DNA from: Leptospiraceae bacterium
GTDB lineage: Bacteria > Spirochaetota > Leptospiria > Leptospirales > Leptospiraceae
NCBI GenBank assembly: GCA_024233835.1
Contig: JACKPC010000001.1
Location: forward strand, 1,550,001 to 1,614,000
Reading direction: 5' to 3'
Length of the DNA stretch: 64,000 bases
A program made the translations under genes and the position numbers. The notes under the pieces were generated by a model. It was not told the origin of the DNA. It saw only the letters and a list, made by a program, of their open reading frames with translations, and did not search any database. Positions 17,728-26,642 of this stretch are shown piece by piece. Every line of letters begins with the position of its first letter. Within the stretch, counting starts at the first letter, position 1.

Positions 17728-18420
17728 ATGCCGGCTCCTATAGAATCATCAAAGGCAATTAAAGAGCGTTATCTGAACTCAGATAAAAAGGTCAATATCA
17801 AAGACCATCTGAATCAGATGGAAAAAGAAGAAAAATCCGGCTTAAAGGGAATTGATGTTCACATAAGTCCCAAGCAGCTCGGAAAGGATGATTTTTTAAA
17901 ACTTTTGATTACTCAACTTTCCAAGCAGGATCCTACAAATCCGGTAAAAGACCAGGACTTCATTGCCCAGATGGCCCAGTTTTCCAGTCTTGAGCAGATG
18001 AAAAATATTTCAGCTGGAATCCAGAAGTTGGAAGCCAAGCAGGCTTATAACCTTGTCGGAAAATTTGTTTCCGGACCGGACTATGTGAGCGGAGAACCGC
18101 TTTCCGGAGTAGCTCATGCGGTTTTTTATGATGGAGAGGGCAAGGCTTTTGTGCGGGTAAATGGAAGAACCATGGAAACCGATAAAATTCAGTTTATTTC
18201 AGACCCGGCGATTATGAAACAGGCTGAAGAAGCAGCTAAAGCTATGGAAAATAAAGCTCCCCAGTTTGAATCTCCCCAAACTTTCAAAAAACAGGAAGAA
18301 AAAAATGTAAATTCCCTTACGGAAGAAGCGAAATCGAACGATACTACTAAAGAGCAAAGGGAAAATGAATGGAAGTATCCCGGTGTTCGCGGTAAAAATC
18401 AGGAATCATATACAAAATAA
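17728..18420 (+). CDS. flgD: Flagellar hook capping protein FlgD
   Basis: This 230-aa protein has the FlgD N-terminal signature: LGKDDFLKLLITQLSKQDP, then FIAQMAQFSSLEQMKNI. A beta-rich domain follows (LVGKFVSGPDYVSGEPLSG, FVRVNGRTMETDKIQ) and then a charged tail. FlgD sits at the tip of the growing hook and is needed for FlgE assembly. It begins three bases after the fliK stop with AAAGGTG as ribosome site, and flgE starts 28 bases later. The charged tail of some 50 residues after the beta domain is unusual and unexplained. Confidence 0.94.
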   Translation: MPAPIESSKAIKERYLNSDKKVNIKDHLNQMEKEEKSGLKGIDVHISPKQLGKDDFLKLLITQLSKQDPTNPVKDQDFIAQMAQFSSLEQMKNISAGIQKLEAKQAYNLVGKFVSGPDYVSGEPLSGVAHAVFYDGEGKAFVRVNGRTMETDKIQFISDPAIMKQAEEAAKAMENKAPQFESPQTFKKQEEKNVNSLTEEAKSNDTTKEQRENEWKYPGVRGKNQESYTK

Positions 18421-18447
18421 ATAGATGAATATTGAGGTAATTGCCAT

Positions 18448-19842
18448 ATGATGCGTTCACTATACTCCGGTGTATCCGGCTTGAAAAATCACCAGGTCAG
18501 GATGGACGTGATCGGAAATAACATCTCCAATGTTAATACTCACGGTTTTAAAGCAGAAAGGGTAACCTTTCAGGACATGATCTCACAGGAGCTTTCTGCT
18601 GCATCCGAACCCAAAGAAAATATTGGGGGGATTAACCCCAAGCAGGTAGGACTGGGAGCCCTTATTGCAAGTATTGATAAGATTATGAACCAGGGTTCTT
18701 TACAATCTACCGGTAAGAATACAGATGTGTCTATCGTAGGCGAAGGTTTCTTCGTATTGAAAGAAGGTGATAAGCAGTTCTACACCCGTGCTGGAGCCTT
18801 TAATGTAGACAAGAATGGTTCTTATGTAAACCCGGCTAATGGCATGAAAGTTCAGGGTTGGAATGCAAGAGTGGATGAAAACGGGAATAAATACATCAAC
18901 TCATCTGCTACTATAGAAGATATTACAATTCCCATATATTCTAAAGAACCGGCAAAAGCTACTTCGGAAGTAACTTATCAATCGAATCTCAATTCGGCTG
19001 CATTAGCTGTTCCTCAGGATGCAACTCCGGAAGAAATTGATAAATACATCAACGAACCCGATCCGAATAAACGCAGAGGCCATGTAACTACAATTAAAGT
19101 TTTCGATGATCAGGGTATTGAAAGGGAACTCAGACTTGAACTCTACAAAACCAAGGAGAATACCTGGAGAGCCCGTACCAGTCTTTCTGATGCGACTCAG
19201 GTTTCGGTTGACGTGGAAAGTGCCGGTGGTGCAAATACAAAGCAACCGGAGAATACCGAATTTGAACTGAGTTTTACTCCCGATGGAAGACTTACTGCTG
19301 TTTCCGATGGGGTAGATTCTCAAACCAGGGGAGACCTCAAAGTAAACGTAACTTACAGAGTGCCCGGAAATCCAAGTCCTCAGAATTTTTCTTTGAACCT
19401 CGGAGAAGCCAACAAAATCAATGGGGTTACACAATTTTCTGCTGATTTTACAACCAAGGCAATCAAGCAGGATGGTTATCCCATGGGTTATATGGAAGCC
19501 TTTTCTATCGATAATTCAGGAACGATTATTGGGGTTTTCTCCAATGGTGTACAGCAACCCCTGGCTAAAATGGCGATGGCGATTTTTACCAACCCTGCCG
19601 GTTTGAATAAAGCTGGTGATACAAATTACACGTATTCTATCAACTCAGGTGAAGCCAATATCGGAGTATCCGGTATCGCGGGAAGAGGAAAGATCAATGC
19701 AGGACTTTTAGAAATGTCGAATGTAGATCTTTCGGATCAGTTCACTGATATGATAGTAACCCAGAGAGGTTTTCAGGCTAACTCGAGAACCATTGTTACT
19801 TCTGACCAGATGATCCAGGAAGTTTTAGGACTTAAACGGTAA
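18448..19842 (+). CDS. flgE: Flagellar hook protein FlgE
   Basis: This 464-aa hook subunit has the conserved rod/hook N-terminus (MRSLYSGVSGLKNHQVRMD, VIGNNISNVNTHGFK) and C-terminus (MSNVDLSDQFTDMIVTQRGF, ending LGLKR), which form the helical core. The middle domains give the curved hook surface. In studied spirochaetes hook subunits are joined by lysinoalanine between a Lys and a Cys. Aligned by eye, the Lys is K166, but the Cys position holds S179 (TYQSN), and the protein contains no cysteine at all. GAGG lies ten bases before the first of two ATG codons. It is the last gene of the fliK-flgD-flgE operon. Confidence 0.96.
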   Translation: MMRSLYSGVSGLKNHQVRMDVIGNNISNVNTHGFKAERVTFQDMISQELSAASEPKENIGGINPKQVGLGALIASIDKIMNQGSLQSTGKNTDVSIVGEGFFVLKEGDKQFYTRAGAFNVDKNGSYVNPANGMKVQGWNARVDENGNKYINSSATIEDITIPIYSKEPAKATSEVTYQSNLNSAALAVPQDATPEEIDKYINEPDPNKRRGHVTTIKVFDDQGIERELRLELYKTKENTWRARTSLSDATQVSVDVESAGGANTKQPENTEFELSFTPDGRLTAVSDGVDSQTRGDLKVNVTYRVPGNPSPQNFSLNLGEANKINGVTQFSADFTTKAIKQDGYPMGYMEAFSIDNSGTIIGVFSNGVQQPLAKMAMAIFTNPAGLNKAGDTNYTYSINSGEANIGVSGIAGRGKINAGLLEMSNVDLSDQFTDMIVTQRGFQANSRTIVTSDQMIQEVLGLKR

Positions 19843-19870
19843 TTAACTCAAACTTAATCTCAATCTCTCT

Positions 19871-19898
19871 AAAGCCGGTCTCTGACCGGCTTTTTTTG
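19871..19898 (+). terminator. Rho-independent terminator after flgE
   Basis: A perfect 10-bp stem AAAGCCGGTC/GACCGGCTTT with a TCT loop is followed by a run of T, 29 bases after the flgE stop. Confidence 0.93.
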
Positions 19899-19959
19899 TT
19901 TTCTCTATTCGCATTTATAAAATATAGTTCTATATAAATACTTCCAGAGTTTGAATTTT

Positions 19960-21771
19960 ATGTTTTCTAAAAGAATTTTTATCTTCCTGTCTTATTTATT
20001 TATTATCCTGAAGTTTACTTCTCTATTATTCGCTGAGAGCCCGGTCTTTATTCGTCTTAAAGCGGGAAGTATCTATTTTTCTCCTAATAATGATGGGGAG
20101 AAGGATACAATTACTTTTCAGATTGAAAAACTGAGTGAAGAATTTGAAGTAACCGACTGGCGTCTGGATATCCATGTAGAAAGTGGAACCCTGGTGAAAA
20201 GTTTTCACGCAGATAAAAGGCACAAGAGAAGAAATAGTTCAGTATATTACCTTTTTTCTAAAGATAGCCAGTTAGAAGAAAATAAGATACGACTTCCGGA
20301 AAAACTGGAATGGAGCGGGACTGATTTGTCAGGCTTAGTTCCGAAAGATGGTATCTATTATGCGGTATTGCAGTACAAAGACAATGCGGGGGCTTTGCGT
20401 TTTACCCGACCGACTTATTTTTATCTTGATTCAAAAGCCCCTTATGCTGATTTGCAGTGTAATAGAAGATTTTTTAGTCCGGACAAAGATGGCATATACG
20501 ATACATTAGAAATTCAGCATAAACTTAAAGCTGATAAAAAAGATCGATGGAGAGGAAGCTTTCTCGATGAAAAAGGAAAGGAACTTCGTTCTTTTGTCTG
20601 GGAAACTCAAAATTTACCCGAAACGATTCACTGGGACGGCAAGGATGACAGGGGGATTATGCAGGAAACCGGCTTGTACTATTATCGACTTTCGGGAGAA
20701 GATTTTTCGGGTAATATTCGGGAGTATAAACTTGGTCCCTTATCTTTGCGGAAAGATTCAGTTAATATCGATGTTAATGTAAATCAAAATGAATTTTCTC
20801 CGAACGGAGATAAATATAGAGATATTCTTGTTTTCTTTCCCCAAAAACCGGATAGCTTAGAGATAGATTCTTATTCCTTAAAAATTTATAAAGCCGGAAG
20901 TGAAAAGAAAGGTGCTGAAAGAGAATTTAGTGGAGAAAATATACTGCCTTCCTTTATCAACTGGGATGGGAAAAATGCCGGAAATAAAGTCTTGGAAGGA
21001 AAGTATCTATATAGATTGGATTTGAAGAAGGGTGACAAACTTTATTCTTCTCTTCCCAAAGAACTTGTTATTCATACAGAACAAATGCATATTTACTTCG
21101 GTATCAATCACGAAAATTTTACTCCGGATAATGATGGAGAAAGAGACATTCTGGAGATTTATCCGGAATTAGAAAATTTAAATATGCAGAATTGGGAAGT
21201 TGTTTTAGTTGAAAGATATATATTGCATAAGAAAAGTCGCATACGTGTTTTAAAGCGCTGGAAGGGACATGAAAAAATTGCAAAACGACTCGTCTGGGAT
21301 GGAATTAGCAATGAAGGTGTGGCTTTAAGTTCTCTTGCCCGTTTAGAATTATACTTCTATTTCACCAATGATTTAGAGGAAAAAAAATATTTCCAGGTAA
21401 AGAAATTTCAATCCGGGATTAGTGTAAGACAGGTGAAAGGTGGTTATAAAATTTCAATTCCTGAGTATGCGATAGAAGGCAGGGAAGAAGAGGTATTAAA
21501 TCATCTAAAAGATACTCTTAAGCTTTATCCCGGTTATTTATTTGAAATTCAGTCTCACTCAAAACAGCCGGGAGATGATAGAACTAACCTCCAGAAAACA
21601 GAAAAAAGGGCGGAAGACTTCTTTTTCAAGCTCTACGGCAAGAAAGAGAAGTTTGATCGCTTTGATTTTCGCGGATATGGAGAAGTGGAACCCCTGTTTT
21701 TAAGTGAAAAAAGCTTTTACCAGGAAAAGAACGAAAGGATAGATATTCATTTTAGCTTACCCGCAAATTAG
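19960..21771 (+). CDS. Exported FSPN-repeat protein with OmpA-like end
   Basis: This protein of about 603 aa has a signal peptide (FIFLSYLFIILKFTSLLFAES). Four modules follow, each beginning with a calcium-site-like motif: FSPNNDGEKDTITF, FSPDKDGIYDTLEI, FSPNGDKYRDILVF and FTPDNDGERDILEI, with WSG/WDGK turns after each. This matches FlgD-Ig or gliding-motility-like beta domains found in spirochaete envelope proteins. The last 110 residues resemble a weak OmpA peptidoglycan-binding domain (VLNHLKDTLKLYPGYLFEIQSHS, then FRGYGEVEP), although the usual Asp/Arg pair is not clear. ATG 19960 is preferred over TTG 19951 because it gives a better signal peptide. It is separated from flgE by a terminator. 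Confidence 0.75.
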   Translation: MFSKRIFIFLSYLFIILKFTSLLFAESPVFIRLKAGSIYFSPNNDGEKDTITFQIEKLSEEFEVTDWRLDIHVESGTLVKSFHADKRHKRRNSSVYYLFSKDSQLEENKIRLPEKLEWSGTDLSGLVPKDGIYYAVLQYKDNAGALRFTRPTYFYLDSKAPYADLQCNRRFFSPDKDGIYDTLEIQHKLKADKKDRWRGSFLDEKGKELRSFVWETQNLPETIHWDGKDDRGIMQETGLYYYRLSGEDFSGNIREYKLGPLSLRKDSVNIDVNVNQNEFSPNGDKYRDILVFFPQKPDSLEIDSYSLKIYKAGSEKKGAEREFSGENILPSFINWDGKNAGNKVLEGKYLYRLDLKKGDKLYSSLPKELVIHTEQMHIYFGINHENFTPDNDGERDILEIYPELENLNMQNWEVVLVERYILHKKSRIRVLKRWKGHEKIAKRLVWDGISNEGVALSSLARLELYFYFTNDLEEKKYFQVKKFQSGISVRQVKGGYKISIPEYAIEGREEEVLNHLKDTLKLYPGYLFEIQSHSKQPGDDRTNLQKTEKRAEDFFFKLYGKKEKFDRFDFRGYGEVEPLFLSEKSFYQEKNERIDIHFSLPAN

Positions 21772-21778
21772 GTAAGCT
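21754..21778. terminator. Possible bidirectional terminator
   Basis: An 8-bp stem AGCTTACC/GGTAAGCT with a 9-base loop overlaps both convergent stop codons. The T tracts are short, so support is moderate. Confidence 0.45.
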
Positions 21779-22250
21779 ATTTCCTCATAAGTTCTCGCAT
21801 ATGAACCGGGATATCATCGTAACGGTCATAGCGCTTTTTCTTGCCGTTAGGTGTGGTCACATAATAGGAACCATTAATTATTTCCATAAAGTAGTTATCC
21901 GAACTTTTCTTTTGCTGGGATAATTTGTCCAGTTCCCGAACCATATTCTGGAATTGTTTCGGTAGGGATTGCCAGTTTGGATAGGTGTCTACTTTTCCTT
22001 TATGGTTTACAATGTATTTTCCTTTATCATGAAGAATTTTGGTACCTAGGTAGTCAAAAATCTCAGTGACAAGAGAGTCAGATTCATTTAAATCCCTATA
22101 CCTCATATCAGGAATTTGCAATAGTTTATCTCGCTTTGAATTTCCTGTTGACCCCTTCTGTCCCCTGATAAGATAAATAACAAAGATACTCAGGAGTACA
22201 AGAAGTAAGAATAGGGATTCAATGGGAGAGTTGAGAAGAAAGTTTAACAT
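21777..22250 (-). CDS. Membrane-anchored protein of unknown function
   Basis: This 157-aa protein has one N-terminal transmembrane segment (SLFLLLVLLSIFVIYLIRG), then a cytoplasmic-looking, charged domain. It contains two related stretches, ILHDKGKYIVNHKGKVDTYPNW followed by LPKQFQNMVREL, and YFMEIINGSYYVTTPNGKKKRY followed by IPVHMRELMRK. These read as two copies of one small module, a G-K-Y/S-Y-V beta hairpin followed by LP/VP..M..L. I know no named family. It is convergent with the FSPN-repeat gene. Confidence 0.65.
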   Translation of the reverse strand: MLNFLLNSPIESLFLLLVLLSIFVIYLIRGQKGSTGNSKRDKLLQIPDMRYRDLNESDSLVTEIFDYLGTKILHDKGKYIVNHKGKVDTYPNWQSLPKQFQNMVRELDKLSQQKKSSDNYFMEIINGSYYVTTPNGKKKRYDRYDDIPVHMRELMRK

Positions 22251-22410
22251 TCTCTATTACCTTTTATTACCTCTAATAACAATTGGAACGGTTTTTTTTT
22301 CATTTTCTTGCAGACTAAAGGAAAAAACTCTAAGAAAGTTTACTATATCCTGAGATTCTGTAAACAAATTTTAGATTTAAAAAGCGATAAATTAGCAAAG
22401 AAAGGTTACA

Positions 22411-23493
22411 ATGAAAATAGGCATTGATTGTAGGATGATACTTCATTCAGGGATCGGGGTTCACCTGGAAAATATTTTGAAACACCTGCAAAAAGAAGAG
22501 GGTTTTACATATTATCTTTTTGCCCCCGGAGAGATCCTTGATAAGGTAAAACTTCCTGACTTTTATCAGCATATTGAATACCGGGCCGGAGTTTATTCTC
22601 TTTCTGAAATGAGGGGGCACCCCCGCATGTCTGAAATGGATTTATTACATATCCCTCATTTTAATGTTCCCTTTCCTTACATAAAGAAATGTATCGTTAC
22701 TATTCATGATATTATCCCTTACAGAATGAATGAACTTCATACCGGTATAAAAAAACGCCTCTATCTATTTTTTAGCCTGTATGCTATCAGGACTTATGCA
22801 AAAAAAATCGTAACGGTTTCTGATTTTACGGCAAAAGATCTGGAGCTGGCCTTTTCCTATCCGCAGGAGCGTATGCAGACCATTTATAATGCGGTAAATA
22901 CCCGGCTTTTTGTTCCCGGTGAAAAACTAAAAAGTTTTAAGTCAAAATATAACTTACCCGAACGGTATCTTCTCTCGGTCGGAATTGGGAAAGAACATAA
23001 AAATTTGGCTTTTTTGCTGGATGCTCTTCTCCCCCTCTGGAAAAATGAAAGCTTGAAACTTCCTCTCGTATTGGCCGGTTCGGGAGGAAAGATTCCGGAT
23101 TATTTAAAGCCTTACCGGGAAGAAGTTGCAGAATTTATATGGGCCTGCCCGCATTTACCTTATGAAGAACTTCCGGAACTTTATAGAAATGCTGAACTTC
23201 TTATATATCCTTCTCTTTATGAAGGTTTCGGTTTTCCTGTTTTAGAAGCCCAGGCGGTAGCCTGTCCTGTGTATTCATCAAACGCTAGCGTATTACCTGA
23301 AATTTTAAAAGATAGTGCTTATTATTTTAACCCGAGAGATAAGGAAGAGTTACAAAAAGGCTTACTTCATATTCTTTCCTCGGAAGAAAATAGGTTGATG
23401 TTTGTAGAAAAGGGACTGAAGAATATAGAACGTTTTAGTTGGGAACGTTCTGCGGCAGAGTTTTCGAAACTTTACAAAAGTTTCTTAGTTTAA
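22411..23493 (+). CDS. Glycosyltransferase family 4
   Basis: This 360-aa GT-B glycosyltransferase has an N-terminal Rossmann half beginning MKIGIDCRMILHSGIGVHLEN and containing VTIHDIIPYRM and VTVSDFTAKDL. The C-terminal half has the GT4 signature: LLSVGIGKEHKN, then LLIYPSLYEGFGFPVLEAQA with the EX7E pair, and SVLPEIL. It is expected to transfer a sugar from a nucleotide donor in lipopolysaccharide, capsule or glycoprotein synthesis; donor and acceptor are not predictable. GAAAGG precedes ATG 22411. Its neighbours do not form a polysaccharide cluster. Confidence 0.9.
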   Translation: MKIGIDCRMILHSGIGVHLENILKHLQKEEGFTYYLFAPGEILDKVKLPDFYQHIEYRAGVYSLSEMRGHPRMSEMDLLHIPHFNVPFPYIKKCIVTIHDIIPYRMNELHTGIKKRLYLFFSLYAIRTYAKKIVTVSDFTAKDLELAFSYPQERMQTIYNAVNTRLFVPGEKLKSFKSKYNLPERYLLSVGIGKEHKNLAFLLDALLPLWKNESLKLPLVLAGSGGKIPDYLKPYREEVAEFIWACPHLPYEELPELYRNAELLIYPSLYEGFGFPVLEAQAVACPVYSSNASVLPEILKDSAYYFNPRDKEELQKGLLHILSSEENRLMFVEKGLKNIERFSWERSAAEFSKLYKSFLV

Positions 23494-23535
23494 AAAGCTT
23501 AGTATATTCATAATCCCTAAAATTCTTAGGATCGA

Positions 23536-23751
23536 TTATTTGGGAGGACGTTTATGTGGTGAAAACATAAAACTTCTTTGCTTTGCTTTGGGAGTATTGC
23601 TGTTTTTCTTCTTTTTTTTGGGAGCAGGCTTCTTTTTTTTCTTTGTTACTTCAATAAAGTCCCCTGCATTATCTTTGATTTCCTGAATAGCGGAGTATGC
23701 TGGTACGCTAAGAAATAAACAGACCATAGTCAATATTACGAATTGTTTCAT
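23536..23751 (-). CDS. Small secreted Lys-rich protein
   Basis: This 71-aa protein has a signal peptide (FVILTMVCLFLSVPAYS). Its mature part is dominated by lysine and proline (KKKKKPAPKKKKKN, then SPHKRPPK). Its ATG overlaps the stop of the preceding 333-aa gene in an ATGA, so it is co-translated with it. The basic tail could bind nucleic acid, phospholipid or peptidoglycan, but nothing shows which. No family is recognised. Confidence 0.65.
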   Translation of the reverse strand: MKQFVILTMVCLFLSVPAYSAIQEIKDNAGDFIEVTKKKKKPAPKKKKKNSNTPKAKQRSFMFSPHKRPPK

Positions 23752-24749
23752 TGTTTTTGCTCCTCGCCTGGTTCTTTTGTATTGGTTTTAGTTTCTTCCG
23801 GAACTTCCGGTAAGGGCGGAACTTTTTCTTTTGTTTGTAGGGCAGCTACAAGTAAAGGATGGCTGTCCAAATTATAGAGGTCCCGGTTCTCGGATGGAAT
23901 TTTTTCCATTTGCTTTTGAATGTCTTTGATTTCAATATTTTCACCTGCCAGTTTTTGAATAGCAAGGCTCAGAGCGTAAAAGTAAATACTTCTCTCTTTT
24001 ATATTTTCTTCAAGTAACCACTGGTATACTTTTTTAGAGTTTTCATCTCCGTTTTTCGCCAGATCCTGAAGTTTTTGAATTTGCAAGAGATTATCTTTGG
24101 AATACTGTATACATTGAGAAGCTAAAATTTTTCTTTCTTTAGATTCTTCCTGTAGGGAAGCCAACATATAATATAAGCTGGTAATTATATACGATTTTTC
24201 AATTCGGATTCCGTAACCTTCTTTTTCCGTATCAAGTTTTTGAATTTCTTCAAGCAGGGCTTTGGATTTATTTTTTACATCAAGGCTTAGGGCAGGGCTT
24301 GTATCAATTTCATTGAACTTACTGGTAAGCTTATAAAATTCGGTTACAAGTTCGTTATATCTTTCTTTCGATATGGGCTCATTTGTTTTTTCTTCGATTT
24401 GAGGTTTACCTGTTTCCTTAATTGTTGGCACGTTTTCTCTTGTATCTGTTTTTTGTGGGATAACGAGGCTTGCCGGGGAAAAAAAATAGATAATTACAAA
24501 AACGGCTATAGCTCCACCTGCCTTGACAATTCCGCTCGCATTTACATTCAAGGAACCCGGAAGCATAGCACCGATTCCCGCTCCGGCCAGTGCGAGAACA
24601 ATTGTAATGATATTTTTTTGGAACTCTGTAGGTTCTTTTAAAAATATTACTACAAACAAGAGGATAAGGACAAACACTACACCAAAGATAAAAGCGGCTA
24701 CTCTTTCGGCTGTGTGGGAACTTGTAGATTGCTGTTTCGATACCGGCAT
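23748..24749 (-). CDS. Membrane protein with helical soluble domain, unknown
   Basis: This 333-aa protein has three transmembrane segments in the first 100 residues (FIFGVVFVLILLFVVIF; ITIVLALAGAGIGAMLPG; AIAVFVIIYFFSP). A 230-residue, highly charged helical region follows and ends in a Pro/Glu-rich tail. The N-terminal arrangement (three helices with GAMLPG and LNVNASGIVKAGGA) resembles a sensor-like membrane module I have seen in other bacteria attached to different soluble domains; I cannot name it. It overlaps the following 71-aa gene by four bases. Confidence 0.65.
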   Translation of the reverse strand: MPVSKQQSTSSHTAERVAAFIFGVVFVLILLFVVIFLKEPTEFQKNIITIVLALAGAGIGAMLPGSLNVNASGIVKAGGAIAVFVIIYFFSPASLVIPQKTDTRENVPTIKETGKPQIEEKTNEPISKERYNELVTEFYKLTSKFNEIDTSPALSLDVKNKSKALLEEIQKLDTEKEGYGIRIEKSYIITSLYYMLASLQEESKERKILASQCIQYSKDNLLQIQKLQDLAKNGDENSKKVYQWLLEENIKERSIYFYALSLAIQKLAGENIEIKDIQKQMEKIPSENRDLYNLDSHPLLVAALQTKEKVPPLPEVPEETKTNTKEPGEEQKQ

Positions 24750-25017
24750 AAGCTAAACTGAATTTATTATACAAAAGCTGTCAAACGAAAAAGTTTTTAG
24801 ATACTATAGCTTTTTCAGTTTAAATTAAATAAGTACATTCTAAAACTCTAAATTATTTTTGATTATTTTACTCTTACCGAAAGTAGAAATATCCTTATCC
24901 TAAAAAAAGATAGGAGAAAAATAATTTTTTTAGTATAGTAAAAGCAGTTGTTCAATTCAATCTTGGAAAATAAATTGATTGAAACAAATAATTTCATACC
25001 AATACAAGGAGGTATAA

Positions 25018-26244
25018 ATGAGTGCTAAAAATTTACCCAGGCCGATAGGTATTTTATTTGAATACTCTGCCTTTTTAATTGTGGGATCCCTGCTTGCTCT
25101 TTTTTGGGCGAACATCAATTACGATTCATACCACGGTTTTGTTCATCATGATCTTATCTCAAACCTCAAACATAGCAGTATACATTTTGTGGTAAACGAT
25201 ATTTTTATGGTGTTCTTCTTCGGAATCGCGATGAAGGAAGTTACCGAAGCTTTCTTGCCGGGAGGTTCGCTTTCCTCTTTTGACAAGGCAGCCCTTCCGG
25301 TTATCGGAACTATCGGAGGGGTTGTAGGTCCTGCCACTCTGTTTGTGGTTCTGGCTTTACTTTTTAAACAGGGACATGCACAAACAGCCATGCTTCATGG
25401 TTGGGCGATTCCTACAGCTACTGATATAGCCTATTCCTGGCTTTTTGCTAAGATTGTCTTTGGAGCCAGTCACCCGGCTGTTACTTTCCTTCTGGTTCTG
25501 GCTGTTTTAGACGACCTTATCGGGATGGGAATTATTGCCATTTTTTACTCCTCTGATATTAAAGTGATGTATCTCGGTCTTCTGGCCCTGGGAATGGCAA
25601 TGGCTTTCGGTCTTCGTAAGATGAATGTAAAAAACTTCTGGCCCTATGTACTTTTAGGGGGAATTCCGGCCTGGTTCGGTCTTTTATATACCGGGGTTCA
25701 TTCCAGTTTGGCCCTGGTGTTTATAGTACCCTTTATGCCGGCAGCCATTGATGGAGAGGATAAATTTTTTGATTCGGAAGAAATGGAAGAAGAGCATGAT
25801 ACTCTTAATGCCTTTGAACACTTCTTTAAATCTCCCGTAGACATAGGTCTTTTCTTTTTCGGTCTGGCGAATGCAGGAGTTCCGGCAGAAGCAGCGGGTC
25901 TTGGAACAGCAATTACCATTTCTTCTATCTTTTTTGGAAAAACTTTTGGTATTTTCCTGTTTTCCATGATTGGAAACAAGGTATTTAAAATGGCTTTCCC
26001 TGATCATACAGGTTATAAGGAACTCTTTGTCCTGGGGGTAGTGGCGGCTATAGGCTTCACTGTGGCTATTTTTGTAACGACTGTAGCTTTTGGAGAACCA
26101 CCGGCAGCCCTGAAAGGAGAGGAATTTAAAGGAATCCTTATTGCTTATGAAAAAGAAATGAAAATGGGTGCTTTACTCAGTTTCCTTTCCGGCTTTACAG
26201 CTTTAGTGCTCGGAAAAGTGTTAAAAATCAAAAAAGTAGAGTGA
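25018..26244 (+). CDS. nhaA: Na+/H+ antiporter NhaA
   Basis: This 408-aa inner-membrane antiporter has the NhaA hallmarks. These are VNDIFMVFFFGIAMKEVTEAF near residues 58-80, GWAIPTATDIAYSW around 130-145, and the paired aspartates in LVLAVLDDLIGMGIIAIFY near 160-180, which bind Na+ and protons. GVHSSLALVFIVPFMP and a C-terminal AAIGFTVAIFVTTVAF follow. It exchanges Na+ for H+ to control pH and salt. AAGGAGGT lies six bases before ATG 25018, an unusually strong ribosome site for this window. The charged loop FDSEEMEEEHDTLNAFEHFF is normal for the family. It stands alone in its transcription unit. Confidence 0.96.
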   Translation: MSAKNLPRPIGILFEYSAFLIVGSLLALFWANINYDSYHGFVHHDLISNLKHSSIHFVVNDIFMVFFFGIAMKEVTEAFLPGGSLSSFDKAALPVIGTIGGVVGPATLFVVLALLFKQGHAQTAMLHGWAIPTATDIAYSWLFAKIVFGASHPAVTFLLVLAVLDDLIGMGIIAIFYSSDIKVMYLGLLALGMAMAFGLRKMNVKNFWPYVLLGGIPAWFGLLYTGVHSSLALVFIVPFMPAAIDGEDKFFDSEEMEEEHDTLNAFEHFFKSPVDIGLFFFGLANAGVPAEAAGLGTAITISSIFFGKTFGIFLFSMIGNKVFKMAFPDHTGYKELFVLGVVAAIGFTVAIFVTTVAFGEPPAALKGEEFKGILIAYEKEMKMGALLSFLSGFTALVLGKVLKIKKVE

Positions 26245-26267
26245 GAATATAAGATCTCATTTTCCCC

Positions 26268-26295
26268 GAAGGCGAACCATCGGTGGTTCGCTTTC
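26268..26295. repeat. Dispersed hairpin, copy 1 / terminator after nhaA
   Basis: GCGAACCA/TGGTTCGC (26272-26279 and 26284-26291) forms a perfect 8-bp stem with a TCGG loop. A related hairpin in the opposite orientation is at 43968-43990. The T run after it is weak (CTTTC), so it is both a candidate terminator and a repeat-family member. Confidence 0.65.
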
Positions 26296-26304
26296 AAGCC
26301 AGTC

Positions 26305-26586
26305 TTATTTATTCAGATAGAGCATCAAGTTCATCGAAAAATCACAGACCGTGTCACAATTGGAATGGCAGGATTGAACGCAGGGGTAAAGAGTGTTCGT
26401 AACCGCGTCGGCACTTAAACCACACTGTCCGGCACAACTATTCTTACAGGCTTCCTTACTCCCTCCTGTGCAGCTTATCAAAAATGTAAAAATTGACTTT
26501 TCCAGACTATCATCCTTCCGAGAAGAGCAGGATGAGAACAGAAAAAGAGAAAAAATTAGAATAAAAATATGAAAAAGTGATTTCAT
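26305..26586 (-). CDS. Cys-rich lipoprotein
   Basis: This 93-aa protein has a signal peptide and lipobox LFSSC. The mature part has eight further cysteines; seven fall in two runs with exact four-residue spacing, CKNSCAGQC and CVQSCHSNCDTVC. Small leptospiral lipoproteins with about seven conserved cysteines are a known family (I recall TIGR04452), and this may be a member. The spacing suggests two helical hairpins held by disulphides. Function is unknown. It is convergent with nhaA across the hairpin at 26268. Confidence 0.75.
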   Translation of the reverse strand: MKSLFHIFILIFSLFLFSSCSSRKDDSLEKSIFTFLISCTGGSKEACKNSCAGQCGLSADAVTNTLYPCVQSCHSNCDTVCDFSMNLMLYLNK

Positions 26587-26642
26587 TCTTACAGCATTTT
26601 AGGAAACAATTCATACGTCAATTACTCTAATTGGAGGAGAAG

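Noticed and set aside
26587..26642. Possible TPP riboswitch before thiS
   Set aside because: The gap is only about 55 bases and lacks the CTGAGA and ACCTGA-type core elements.
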